This document shows positions 54,705 through 64,000 of a DNA stretch of 64,000 bases, in pieces (within the stretch, counting starts at the first letter, position 1; every line of letters starts with the position of its first letter). The stretch spans positions 1-64,000 of the forward strand of contig JAGKQI010000056.1 in assembly GCA_018806915.1 (NCBI GenBank). The letters are read 5' to 3'. This DNA is from Phytophthora colocasiae (Eukaryota > Oomycota > Peronosporomycetes > Peronosporales > Peronosporaceae). The notes below the pieces were generated by a model. It worked only from the letters and a program-made list of their open reading frames with translations, was not told the DNA's origin and did not search any database. Made by a program: the position numbers and the translations under genes.

Positions 54705-57286
54705 ATGAGTCAGCAAGGGAGTGATCCGGGGAGCGATTATCTGCCCACACCTCCCGACTCCCCAAGATCTCCTGACGGTCCGCCATCTCCCCACTCCGAC
54801 ATCTCGCGACGTTCGTCGGGTCCGGCTCCAGACCACGCGCGCCCGCTCTCATCCGATGAGGCTGGGCCGATGCCGGGCAGTCCAGGGCGGGATCGCCTGG
54901 TGCGCGAACGCGATCAGCTAAGTCGTGAAGCCATGGAACTTCGGGCGCATGTCGACGCCATGGAGCGGTTCCGGGCGGACCAGCAGGGCGAGATCGCGCG
55001 TCTGGAGCGCGAGATCGCTGATCTCGCGGAGGAAGCCTCTGATCTCGATGGATTGCGCGTGCAGGTTCACCAGCTCCGATCGGAACGCGACGAGTTCGCG
55101 CGGCGTCTCAACTCTGCCCAGGCAGACCTAGATCGAGCTACAGAGGACCGGGATCGTTTGACTGACGAGGTGGAACAAGCCACTAACGAGATCCAGGATC
55201 TCCAGGCGGAAGCCCGGATCCATGCTTGCGATCTGGCTGAGGCGAAGCAAGACTCCGTCACCGCCAAGGCCAGCTACAACCGGATCTCCGGCTGATCTTG
55301 CACATCTCCAACTGGATTCCAGCCCCACGCCTTCGACCGGGGCTCCCACCCGATTGGCCCTGGCTGAGCGAGATCGAGCCTTGGCGGACTCCGCCCGAGC
55401 GACCGCTTCCCTGACCAGTATCGCTGCCGAACGTGACCTGGTCACCGATCAACTCGCCCACGCTAACTCCGAACTGAACCGAGTCACTTCGGAGCGGGAT
55501 CGCCTACTCGTGGAACGAGACCAAGCGTTCGCAGATCGCGACAGAGCACAGACGGATCTCAGCACCGAGCGACAGCGATCCACTCGTCTAGGTACGCATA
55601 TAGTCTAGATCCCCCTCCACCTGACCATGATCACTCATATTCTGTTTGTCGTAGAGGATGATCTGATCGGTACCCATGCCGAAGTGCAGGAGTTAGAAGC
55701 GAGTCTTCAAGCACTGCAGGAGAACTACGATCAGGCGGAAGATAACGTATGGGCGACTACCAACGTCCTGACCGAAATGGTGTCTCGGCTCCGCGCTGCT
55801 CAAGATGAACGGGGGGGTCAAACGCGCTCTCAGTCCGCCCCCATCTCCCGCTACATCGCCCCCGCACAAGGCTTCGCGGACGGAGCCTCCCCCGACCGAT
55901 CACAACGCGGCCACACCTGACGTTCCCGCTGGAGACCAACCTGGTGGCCAGGCCCAGGCGACCGAGCTCGCGAGGAAGGCCCAGACCCCTTCGATCTGGG
56001 TCCTGAACCCGTGATCCCGACTGGGCCGGATGCGGAGGAAGCAGATCGCACCCAGGCCACCTCGCAAGTGACCGTGGAAGCACCTTCCCCCAAGAAGGGT
56101 GGCTCGGATCGGTCCAAACGCAAACCCGATCCGGAGCATGACGATGACGAAGAGGATTCTGGCGCTGGATCCGACGACGCTCTTTCGGGCTACGATACCC
56201 GATCGCTGTCGTGGCACCGCCGGCATGGAAATCCTCCTCCAGCATCCGGTGATCAAGGGGGTCTGCTCCTTCGGATGCCTCCGGCGCAGCCGACACCTCC
56301 GGGGGGCAGTTCCCCACAGACTCCGATCACTTCTCCTCAGGGATCCCCGAGGGGTAGTCCAGCTGGCGGGAGCCCTCCCGGTGGGGGATCTCCGGGTGGC
56401 GGCTCTCCGGCGGCTCGCCGCGCCCCCAGCTGCACCCTCCTTTGTTTCGGCGATCAGCTCGGCCATTCCCGGGTATGCGAACGTCCGGCAGTTTGCGGCT
56501 GGTGATGTCTTCCGTGGGATCCGATGTTCATCGGAACTTTGGCGATCGTCGGTATGATCCTCTCCACATTGTCCAAGAGGCTGCTGCTACCTCCCGGATT
56601 CCTCTACCCAGCGAGATCACCGGCTAACCGCCCTTCCCTAGCCGGGATCGGTTGGTTGGCCAGCCTGAACACTGGGCCCAACGTGCAGGCCCTACTTGCT
56701 ACCCGACCTTGGGAGGTGCTCCGCAACCGACCGGCCCCCCTCACCTTCGATCTCGGTCTACATCGTCGTGCTGGAACTCCGCTGGGGCAGATCGCGGATG
56801 CCTACGCCGCCTTCGAGTCAGATCACCTGCAGGCCTACTGGGAATCGACCCATTATCTCGAGATCACGAAGGCGATGTATGAGGCTGATCCTGACCTCCA
56901 TCGGTATTACCTCGAACGTCGGCAACGGCGTAGCCGCACCGGAGAACGTTGGCGGCTGCTATTGGGACGATTCCTGCCCATGATGCGTGCGATGTGGGCG
57001 GACATCGATCTTCTGCTTGATCCCTACTTCCTGCACTTCCCCACTATCCGTGATCGGGTATACTGGTACCCCGGATCGGTCTCCCGAATGGCTAACCTGG
57101 CCCAGCCGACTCTGAACCGACCGGAGCCCACCGATCTGGATCTCTGCGTTGGCAGAATGCGATCAAGAGGACCTTTGGCGCAACCATTACCGCGATCGGC
57201 CGGCAGATCACCCGTCTCGGCAGATCCCACGGCTCGAAAACAAGTTTAACCCGCCTGCTCCACCTACACCTCCTGGGACTCCCTGA
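54705..57286 (+). pseudogene. B2 antisense gene: coiled-coil protein with conserved C-terminal domain
   Basis: Starts MSQQGSDPGSDYLPTPPDSP about 125 bp inside the LTR. The first 196 residues are open and contain the start of a long coiled coil (LVRERDQLSREAMELRAH, LEREIADLAEEA), which continues in other frames to about 55800 (SERDRLLVERDQAFADRDRA). An acidic, Pro/Gly-rich region follows (EHDDDEEDSGAGSDD; GGSPPGGGSPGGGSP). The C-terminal domain (56524-57286) has VGMILSTLSKRLLLPPGFLYP, RYYLERRQRRSR, DIDLLLDPYFLH and IPRLENKFNPP. About four small shifts break this copy. The protein is unrecognised; conservation with B1 of order, domains and ends shows it is a standard part of the family. Confidence 0.78.
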
Positions 57287-57642
57287 TCTCGCGATCTCGA
57301 TCAGTCCGGAGGTGATCAGCCGAACCTGGAGTCGATCAGCACGCTTACATATTCTTTATCACGATCCGGTACTTCGCCACGCGATCCCGACTCCAGCCTA
57401 GCCTCTTTTCAATTCCACGTAATTTTCCCAACTTCAAAGATCAGCGTTCTTCTCCATACTTACTCCACAGTTTCTGATCCCCATTCAACATCTTCAAAAT
57501 CTCCACACCTTCCATCCAATCACTCCGGTTTCACATGCATATACAAGAAAATATAAAATCTCTACATCCGATCCAGATAGACATCCAGATCTGCATCCGC
57601 GATCTCGGCGTTGTGACCTGGTCACACCGCCCTCTTCGCGTC
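57287..57642. other. B2 tail-to-tail spacer
   Basis: No gene seen between the end of the antisense gene and the end of pol. It shares with B1 the A/T-rich block around ATATACAAGAAAATATAAAA (57540-57559). Confidence 0.55.
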
Positions 57643-59833
57643 TACACCTCTTCGTGCGACTGCATCACGCCAAACCGATTTCGGTTAGCATGATCACGTA
57701 GGAACGCGCTCAGTATGGCTCCACAGTTAAGATCAGCTTCATCAACCCAAGTCGGTTCGTCATAACCGACCCAGTGCACCAGGAATTCACGATAGATCCG
57801 GCCGTAGCGAGTTCGTTTCCACTTCGCATGTCCGAGATCCGTTCGACCTCGTACTCATCGGCATCCAGATCTGGGACCCAACTGTCCTCCGGAAGGAGGA
57901 TCTCATCGAAATCGAGCCGATCTGCCTCATCCACCGTCAACTCGATCCGCGGTCGATCTGGAAAATTCCGTACCAGCTTTAGCTTATAAACATGGACCAC
58001 TGGGAAGATGTGGTAATCAGATCCCGCGATCTCCAGCTTGATCGTGAATTCGTTGAGCTTCTCTGCAACACGGAACGGGCCGTGCCAAAGGTGAGCGAGT
58101 TTACGCGCATATCCTTCCATCACACGATCTAGATACAGCCAAACCCGTGATCCAGCTTCGATCTGATGCGGATCGACATCCTCATTGTGCCGATCGGCTC
58201 GGTCTGCAATCGCCTCTCGTAGCCGAGCGTTGACCTGTTCTCGCGACTGCTGGTAGTATCTCTGAACCCGATATCTCCACCGTCTTGGATCGCGATCGTG
58301 GCGTCTGGTCGATCCGATCGGGATCGTTGCTTCCAACGTCGATCTCGGATCCCATCCGTGTACCAAATAGTGAGGGGTATCTCCCCGAACCCGATCGTGA
58401 GCCGTGTTAATGGCGAACGTCAATCGCTCCGCATATTCATCCCAGTCCTTCTGATCGAGATCTTGAACGTACATCTTAATCGCCCTAGTCGCCGTTTGCA
58501 CCATCCTTTCTGCAGTCCCATTGGCTTGTGGCCGGTAGGCCATCGTCGCCCGTTGTCGCTGCCCCAGGATCTTATTGAACGATCTGAAGAAGTCGGACAT
58601 GAAACCCGGTTCTCGATCGTGCCTGATCATCTCGCTAGCACCAAATCTGCGGAACACGCATTCTTCATAGGATTCGGCGACGGTCTGGGCTGATCGTGAG
58701 GAACTGGCCTTCGCGATCACATATCCCGTGAACAGATCTACCCAGATCAGTAGTTCGGTGTTGCCTTTGTTAGATCTGGGTAGGGAGGGTATGTGATCCA
58801 TCGCTATGATCTGGAATGGGTATGTCGCTTGCAGATTCCCCGGCGACTCGCCCCGGATCGTGGGCCTCCCCTTTCCAATCTCACAGTCTACACACTCGCC
58901 TACATATCGCTGCACGCTCCGATACAATCCCCTCCTGTGGAAATGGTCTCGAATTCGCTGATAAGTGCGTCCGATCCCCTGATGTCCTCCTTCCAGAGTC
59001 GTGTGATAATGGTGGAGGTCATCCTGCTGTAGGGTTTCGGGGACTACGAGCCTCATCAGTCGGTCGCGATCGCCACTCGATCTCGGTCCTGGTGGGCAGT
59101 AAAACAGCAGATCTTGTTCATCTACCTCGTACTCGGAGGCGATCTTGGCGTAGGATCCAGATTCGGCTCGAGTAAGATCCGCGATCTGCCCAGCCAGGTA
59201 CTTCTTTAGTCCGGCGATCCAGACCTCCTCGTCCTGGGCTCGCCTGATCCGATCCACCCGCATCTCCCGGATCAGTTCCTCTCGCAGGACGGCGGCATCG
59301 GGTCGCGCTCGGGCTGCACGCGTGGCTACTGCCGACACTTGCACAGTTCGATCTTCAACTCGAGGGATCAACACCTCATCAAGCCGATTTAGGGTGACCA
59401 GATCGCACCGATCTGCTTCATCGTGGACCTCGATCCCGCTTCCTCGCTGCAGCGCGGCACTCGCCAAGCTGTCTGCGCTCCCATTCCAGTCTCTCTTCAC
59501 ATGGACTAGCTCATGATCTCCCCAATTCCGCAAGTGATCTAGCACCTTCTGTTTCAGTAACGTCAATCCTGGCGCCTTGCAGTCGATCTCGCCCCGGACT
59601 TGTCGGATCACTAGGTTCGAATCGCCACAAACGACCAAACGGCGGCGCTCTAACTGTGTGATCATGCTAAGACCCAGCAAGAGTCCACGGTATTCCGCTT
59701 CATTGACAGTAAGGCTCTCCGCATAGTCTGATCTAGCCTTGATCACTTTCCACTCTGGCAAACTCCACACGATCGCGCTGAAAGCGCCTCCTCCTCGTTT
59801 CACGCGTGCCGATCCGTCGAAACTATAACCCAC
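57643..59833 (-). pseudogene. B2 second RNase H, integrase, broken chromodomain
   Basis: A 707-residue open frame (57710-59833) starts at SFDGSARVKRGGGAFSAIVW and holds the complete second RNase H: Asp in FDGS, Glu in NEAEYRGLLLGL, Asp in CGDSNLVIRQVRGE, Asp in NGSADSLA. The integrase follows with HHYHTTLEGGHQGIGRTYQRI, CVDCEIGKG, MDHIPSLP, IRHDREPGF and NGTAERMV. The chromodomain begins EYEVERISDMRSG, then a lost base (near 57820) shifts the frame; B1 keeps it. The frame is separate from that of RT in both copies. Confidence 0.9.
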
Positions 59834-59966
59834 AGCTCCTCATCTGGGTCTACGGTGGGATCGGCATCTGGATCCGACGTTTTGGTTCCGTACGTGGCGC
59901 GATATCGATCACGGCATCGTCGAAAACCGAGCTAGGCGTTATATTAGCTGCGATCGCCCCAGTATT

Positions 59967-62900
59967 TCATCCTCTCCCTTCGTACAATTTCGTGATCTCG
60001 AGCGTCCATGGGGAGAGAAGTACAGACCATTGTCCCAGACGTCCTTGGAGGCCGGCAGACTTGAACAGCCAGGCAAGCGTGGAGTGTCGGGTTAGGACCT
60101 TGATCCGACGTCCCACCAACAAGGTGTAGTGTAGATCCAAGATCCGAAGTAGAGCCAACACCTCCTTTTCGGCCACATTATAATTCAGCTCGTTAGTCTT
60201 CAAGGTTCGGCTGGCAAACGCGACCGGGTGGTAGATCTGGTCGTGTTCCTGCATCAGTGCGGCGGAAATCGCCCAGTCACTAGCATACACAATCACCACG
60301 GGCAATTTCGCCATGTCGAAGTGACGGAGGATCGGGGTCGACGCGATCTTGGCTTTCAAGGCTGTAAACGCTCTATATGCTCTACCCCACCTCTCGTCGC
60401 CAGTTTTTTGGGCCAGATTGGCTTCGATCTCGCTTGAACAGGGGGAAGGCATCGCCCCCAAGTCGGTATCCGGTGTACTATCCCCCTTTTGAGTCGAGGT
60501 GTCTGGTGATCCATCCTGATTCGACTTAAGCGAAACGAGATCTCGAGTGATCGGGTCCGTGCTATCCATGATCTTTCGTAGATCTGGTCGCTTCTTCAGT
60601 TTTGCGAACTCCACCTCACGTAGTTCATATAGGACCGATGCATAGATCGCATAATCCTCGATGAACCGACTATAGTAATTCAAACTTCCAAGGAACGATT
60701 GCATGGATCGGAGTGATCCAGGGAATGGTAGATCCGTCAGAGACTTCAGGTCTTTCGGGTTTGCCTCCAATCCATCGATCGACACTTTGTGTCCGAGATA
60801 TTCCACCTTATCCATGCCCCAGAAGCTCTTTGCCACACTGATCGAGAGATTCCACTTATCACAGGCCTCCAATAGGTCTTCCACCCGATCGCACATTTGA
60901 TCCCATGATCCAGCCGTGATCAAGATATCGTCGATGTATGATCTCCGTCCTAGAACCGACGGGCGACCAGGATCCTCCGGGATCCCTGATTCAAACACAT
61001 ATGCAGAGTCTTTCGTATTCCCTGACGGGGAGATCTTCAAGAACCCATATAGGGCGTTGTCCACAAGACGTTGATAGATCTGAGGGGCGTTCTTCAGCCC
61101 GAACGGCATGCGATTCCACTCGAAAAGGCCGAACGGGGTGATGAAAGCTGAGATCGCGCGAGCTCGATTGGTCATTGATACGACCCAGAATCCACTCGCC
61201 ATATCTAATGAACAATACCACAGAACCTTGTCAAGATCTTCTAACAGGTCATTGATCAGAGGCATTGGGTAGATCATCAGCCTTGTGAGACCGTTCACCA
61301 GCCGATAATCGATACATAGTCGGATGTCTACGCCGTTCTTCTTGATGATCACCACGATCGGAGACGCCCATGGCGATGTCGATGGCCGAATGATCTTGGC
61401 AGCTAGGAGTCCTTTGATAAGATCCGATACTTTCTCGCGGAACTGTGGCGCCACCTTTCGGACTCGTTGTGCAATCGGCTTTGCATCACCCACGTCGATA
61501 TCGCATATAACACCCTTGGCCGCTGGAGGAAGTGCGTTTCCCTTTCCGATCAGGAGATGTCGCTTCTTCCAAATAATCTGTCGAAGTTTCTCGATCTCCT
61601 CCGGGGTAGCCGATCCCGGATTTCCTACTTGCAGATCTTCGATCCTGACTTCTTCAGTGGTGGAGATCTGGATCTCTGGTACTACTGCGAGATTATCGGC
61701 TAGATCTTCGGCCGAAAAGTCGCCACTTTCGTGTAAGTGGGTCTGATCGGCGTTTTCGATCCCTTCGGGAGATGTCGGATCGGGTTCGTTCGTTGATGGA
61801 TCAGGGAGTCTATCGTCCTTGGCCGTCAGGATCGGGGTGTCCTCAACCGTGGGGCCGGCGTCAGCGTCGGATACATGTTGGATCTCGATTTTAAAATCTG
61901 GTTTTTCTGTTTTTACCTCGATCTCTTCTTCGCATGTCCGATCTGTCCGATCTGGGGCCTGATCTGGCAAGCTCTCATTCGTCTCAGTCTCACCGCCCCC
62001 AGCTTCGCCACTCGGAGTCTTGTCGGAACTGATCGTAACCGGTGGGGTATCCATGGGATCCGGTTGGGGATCGATGAATGCGACCTTGACTTCGGCCGTA
62101 TCGGTTGGTGATCGAGGTTCCAATGTCGATATTGGCGCAGGATCAGGATCGGTCTTGGTTGCCCCACCTCGGCGGAGTATGGATCGCGGCGTAACGTAGG
62201 TCGGCCGTTCGACTGACGGTAAGGGGATCTCTACGGATTCCTGAGGTTCTGGCTTTGCGTCCACAGTCGCTTCTAGAGCTAGGTTCTGCCACTCCATGTA
62301 GCGCCGGGATCCGACCGACACAAACCCGGGGAATCGAGGCACTTTTTCCTGATCCAGTACCATTCCAACATGTAATCTGTGATCCAATCGTAAAATCTTC
62401 TCGCTCAAATTCGTGATCACTAAGTACCGAGTTCGGCCGGGTCCATTTACCACGGTGGGTACCCATTGGTCGCCTCTGGTCACCCACAATTTCTCCGTCG
62501 CCGATAATTTCACTCTCGATGCGATCTCTTCAGATCCCCCAACTGGGATATGTAGATCTTCCTCCAACTTTACCGATCTTACCTTCTCCCCGTATAATCT
62601 CTTGCGACCACTAAGTGGGATCCCCACTTCATTAGGTAAGCACATCGATCCCTTCGCAAGATCCATCCGAACCCCAGCCGGGATCATGAAATCCATACCC
62701 AGGATCGCATCTTGCCCGGATAGATCCCCGATCCAAATATCGAAAAAGTAGACCAAGTATCCCGCAAGCGTGATCTTGATCCTCGTTCTTCCCTCGGTGG
62801 TGTATACATTATCACCGATCCTAACACACTCCTGTCTCTGACTAGTGTCAAAGTGGCACCCAACCTTACGAGCAAAGGTGGTATCCAAGATGGATACCTC

Positions 62901-63329
62901 GGCACCAGTGTCCAGGAGCAAGATCGCTCTTTCATGATTGATCTTGCCTGAGATCTTGGCTTGGCGGAACCATTTTCCTGGTGCGTGGTATTTCCAATAC
63001 CCCCTGGATTCTCCTTCCTTGAGATCCAAAGCCACTTCCGCACCAGATCGCGAGAACTCATCGACACGGGGAAGACTCGCGATCTTAGCAGTATACGAAT
63101 GCAACTTACATGTATTACCGCGCAGATCCGAATTCTCCCTATCTTGATCTCTCGATTTCTTGTTCACATATGCATAGATGCAGTACTCAGAACGCTCGGC
63201 TCGTACCGGTTTCCAAACCGGCGAGCGTCCTAGTTTATCATCTTTTCCACCTTCTCGGGGAACAATCCGGCATGTCGGGTCGGGTCGTACCACTTGCGGA
63301 TATGGTTGTAGAATTCTTCCATAGGGCAT
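59967..63329 (-). CDS. B2 protease, spacer, reverse transcriptase and first RNase H
   Basis: An uninterrupted 1120-residue frame. The true start is after the gag stop (about 63236). Protease: AILLLDTGAEVSILD, roughly residue 135. Spacer: VPTVVNGPGRTRYLVITNLS, then about 250 acidic, disordered residues. RT: IKKNGVDIRLCIDYRLVNG, MASGFWVVSM, RMPFGLKNAPQIYQRL, then a family insert of about 30 residues before SYIDDILI (about 60925-60945). First RNase H: VIVYASDWAISAALMQ, VAEKEVLALL and LTRHSTLAWL, lacking two aspartates that C retains. It is the most intact pol frame of family B here. Confidence 0.92.
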   Translation of the reverse strand: MPYGRILQPYPQVVRPDPTCRIVPREGGKDDKLGRSPVWKPVRAERSEYCIYAYVNKKSRDQDRENSDLRGNTCKLHSYTAKIASLPRVDEFSRSGAEVALDLKEGESRGYWKYHAPGKWFRQAKISGKINHERAILLLDTGAEVSILDTTFARKVGCHFDTSQRQECVRIGDNVYTTEGRTRIKITLAGYLVYFFDIWIGDLSGQDAILGMDFMIPAGVRMDLAKGSMCLPNEVGIPLSGRKRLYGEKVRSVKLEEDLHIPVGGSEEIASRVKLSATEKLWVTRGDQWVPTVVNGPGRTRYLVITNLSEKILRLDHRLHVGMVLDQEKVPRFPGFVSVGSRRYMEWQNLALEATVDAKPEPQESVEIPLPSVERPTYVTPRSILRRGGATKTDPDPAPISTLEPRSPTDTAEVKVAFIDPQPDPMDTPPVTISSDKTPSGEAGGGETETNESLPDQAPDRTDRTCEEEIEVKTEKPDFKIEIQHVSDADAGPTVEDTPILTAKDDRLPDPSTNEPDPTSPEGIENADQTHLHESGDFSAEDLADNLAVVPEIQISTTEEVRIEDLQVGNPGSATPEEIEKLRQIIWKKRHLLIGKGNALPPAAKGVICDIDVGDAKPIAQRVRKVAPQFREKVSDLIKGLLAAKIIRPSTSPWASPIVVIIKKNGVDIRLCIDYRLVNGLTRLMIYPMPLINDLLEDLDKVLWYCSLDMASGFWVVSMTNRARAISAFITPFGLFEWNRMPFGLKNAPQIYQRLVDNALYGFLKISPSGNTKDSAYVFESGIPEDPGRPSVLGRRSYIDDILITAGSWDQMCDRVEDLLEACDKWNLSISVAKSFWGMDKVEYLGHKVSIDGLEANPKDLKSLTDLPFPGSLRSMQSFLGSLNYYSRFIEDYAIYASVLYELREVEFAKLKKRPDLRKIMDSTDPITRDLVSLKSNQDGSPDTSTQKGDSTPDTDLGAMPSPCSSEIEANLAQKTGDERWGRAYRAFTALKAKIASTPILRHFDMAKLPVVIVYASDWAISAALMQEHDQIYHPVAFASRTLKTNELNYNVAEKEVLALLRILDLHYTLLVGRRIKVLTRHSTLAWLFKSAGLQGRLGQWSVLLSPWTLEITKLYEGRG

Positions 63330-64000
63330 TCTCCAGCTTCATGGATCTCCCCACAACCACGGCAGGTATACAGACAGCGATCCGTTGGGTGACCCCTCTT
63401 CCCGCACTTATCACAGGTTAGACGTCTCCAGCAGTCTAGATCCGTGTGCTTCCGCGATCCACAGTGCGAACAGCGACCTCGATCGTGATCTGATGTACCC
63501 CTGCGATCCGCGATCCGGCCTCGATCTTGCGCGTTCACCTGCGATCGCGACTGATCCTGTTGGTGGGGAGCGCCCCCAGTGCCGATCTGCTTGTCTTCTG
63601 ACGCGGCAAGATATATCCTCCGGAGATCGCCTTCAGAATCGGATCCGTCCGATCCGGATATTTCTTCCGATTCCGAGCTCGGATCTTGGGTTTGGATCGC
63701 CCGTATCACCGCTCGGGTGGGTGCTGCCGGGGCACTGGCCGGTGCCTTTTGTCTGTACTTCGATCCGAACGCAGATTTACGCTGTCTGCTTTTCGCCCGT
63801 TCTCGGGCACGAAGTACCTCCTCAAGTTCCTCGACGTCACTCAGTCGGAGTAGGGTCAGCCGATCAGCTAACTCCGGATCCCCCAATGTCTCGATGTAGT
63901 GGTCTACATGTTCCCGGCGGGCCTGATGGCTCCCATCCTTGATCTTCAGTCTAGCACGTAAAGCCGCCACGTTGAGCCGGTAGAGATAATCGAGAGGAGT
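63230..64000 (-). CDS. B2 gag, 3' part
   Basis: Open from the window edge to the stop at 63230. It includes YIETLGDPELADRLTLLRLSDVEELEEVLRARERAK, a Gln/Ser/Asp-rich part, knuckles CSHCGSRKHTDLDC, CDKCGKRGHPTDRC and CRGCGEIHEAGEC, and ends PEKVEKMIN. The gag stop lies in a different frame from pol, so a ribosomal frameshift near 63236 or a separate start is needed to make pol. Confidence 0.88.
   Translation of the reverse strand, partial: TPLDYLYRLNVAALRARLKIKDGSHQARREHVDHYIETLGDPELADRLTLLRLSDVEELEEVLRARERAKSRQRKSAFGSKYRQKAPASAPAAPTRAVIRAIQTQDPSSESEEISGSDGSDSEGDLRRIYLAASEDKQIGTGGAPHQQDQSRSQVNAQDRGRIADRRGTSDHDRGRCSHCGSRKHTDLDCWRRLTCDKCGKRGHPTDRCLYTCRGCGEIHEAGECPMEEFYNHIRKWYDPTRHAGLFPEKVEKMIN

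Larger units (their letters stand above)
53083..64000 (-). mobile_element. Gypsy-B copy B2, 5' end outside window
   Basis: Same plan as B1: 3' LTR, antisense gene on the plus strand, then minus-strand pol and gag to the window edge. Pol is nearly identical to B1 (69 of 70 residues in one integrase stretch compared by eye), but the antisense gene and much of the LTR are diverged. It retains the 175 bp lost from B1's RT start. The candidate target duplication at its left edge is GCAGA or part of it. Confidence 0.88.

Noticed and set aside
1..64000. Host genes, effector genes (RXLR or CRN type), tRNA or rRNA genes
   Set aside because: I looked for signal-peptide-plus-RXLR frames and for tRNA-like stretches outside the primer sites and saw none. 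Every longer frame is explained by a transposable element.

Overview
The window is solid retrotransposon with no host gene that I can see. The families point to an oomycete (Phytophthora or downy-mildew type): chromodomain Ty3/Gypsy elements with YFDD reverse transcriptases, a second Gypsy family with two RNase H domains of the kind reported from oomycetes, and a Ty1/Copia family. That assignment rests on family resemblance, not a search.

Layout: the window reads as a nest of insertions. Gypsy-A1 (minus strand, 6798-9687) is the outermost layer. A second A copy, A0 (plus, 1-6797), sits in its RT gene. Gypsy-B3 (plus) starts at 9688 inside A1's LTR and is itself split by three insertions: B1 (minus, 9868-23538, target duplication GTAT) in its 5' LTR, a 19.6-kb Copia array (25163-44811, target duplication TTGGT) near the start of gag, and Gypsy-C (plus, 46810-53082) near its protease. 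Gypsy-B2 (minus, 53083 to beyond the end) then interrupts C before its chromodomain.

The Copia array is one insertion that grew. A Copia element (25163) received a second, full-length Copia (27662-32248) with target duplication GACCT. The downstream half of the first element plus one LTR (about 2.09 kb) was then amplified to six tandem copies (32249-44811). Shared variants show that modules 5+6 and 7+8 are copies of one two-module block.

Main unusual signals: (1) Gypsy-C is tiled end to end with short, mostly perfect inverted repeats, more than 100 by eye in 6.3 kb, through LTR and coding sequence alike; A-family copies show the same in weaker form. (2) Family B carries an antisense gene between pol and the 3' LTR, encoding a coiled-coil protein with a conserved C-terminal domain, diverged between B1 and B2 although their pol is almost identical. 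(3) Family B is saturated with GATC. (4) B's ordinary RNase H has lost catalytic aspartates while its second RNase H keeps all four. Many coding regions carry one- or two-base indels; some stretches (1-5600, 41690-43230) look like uncorrected long-read sequence as much as biological decay.
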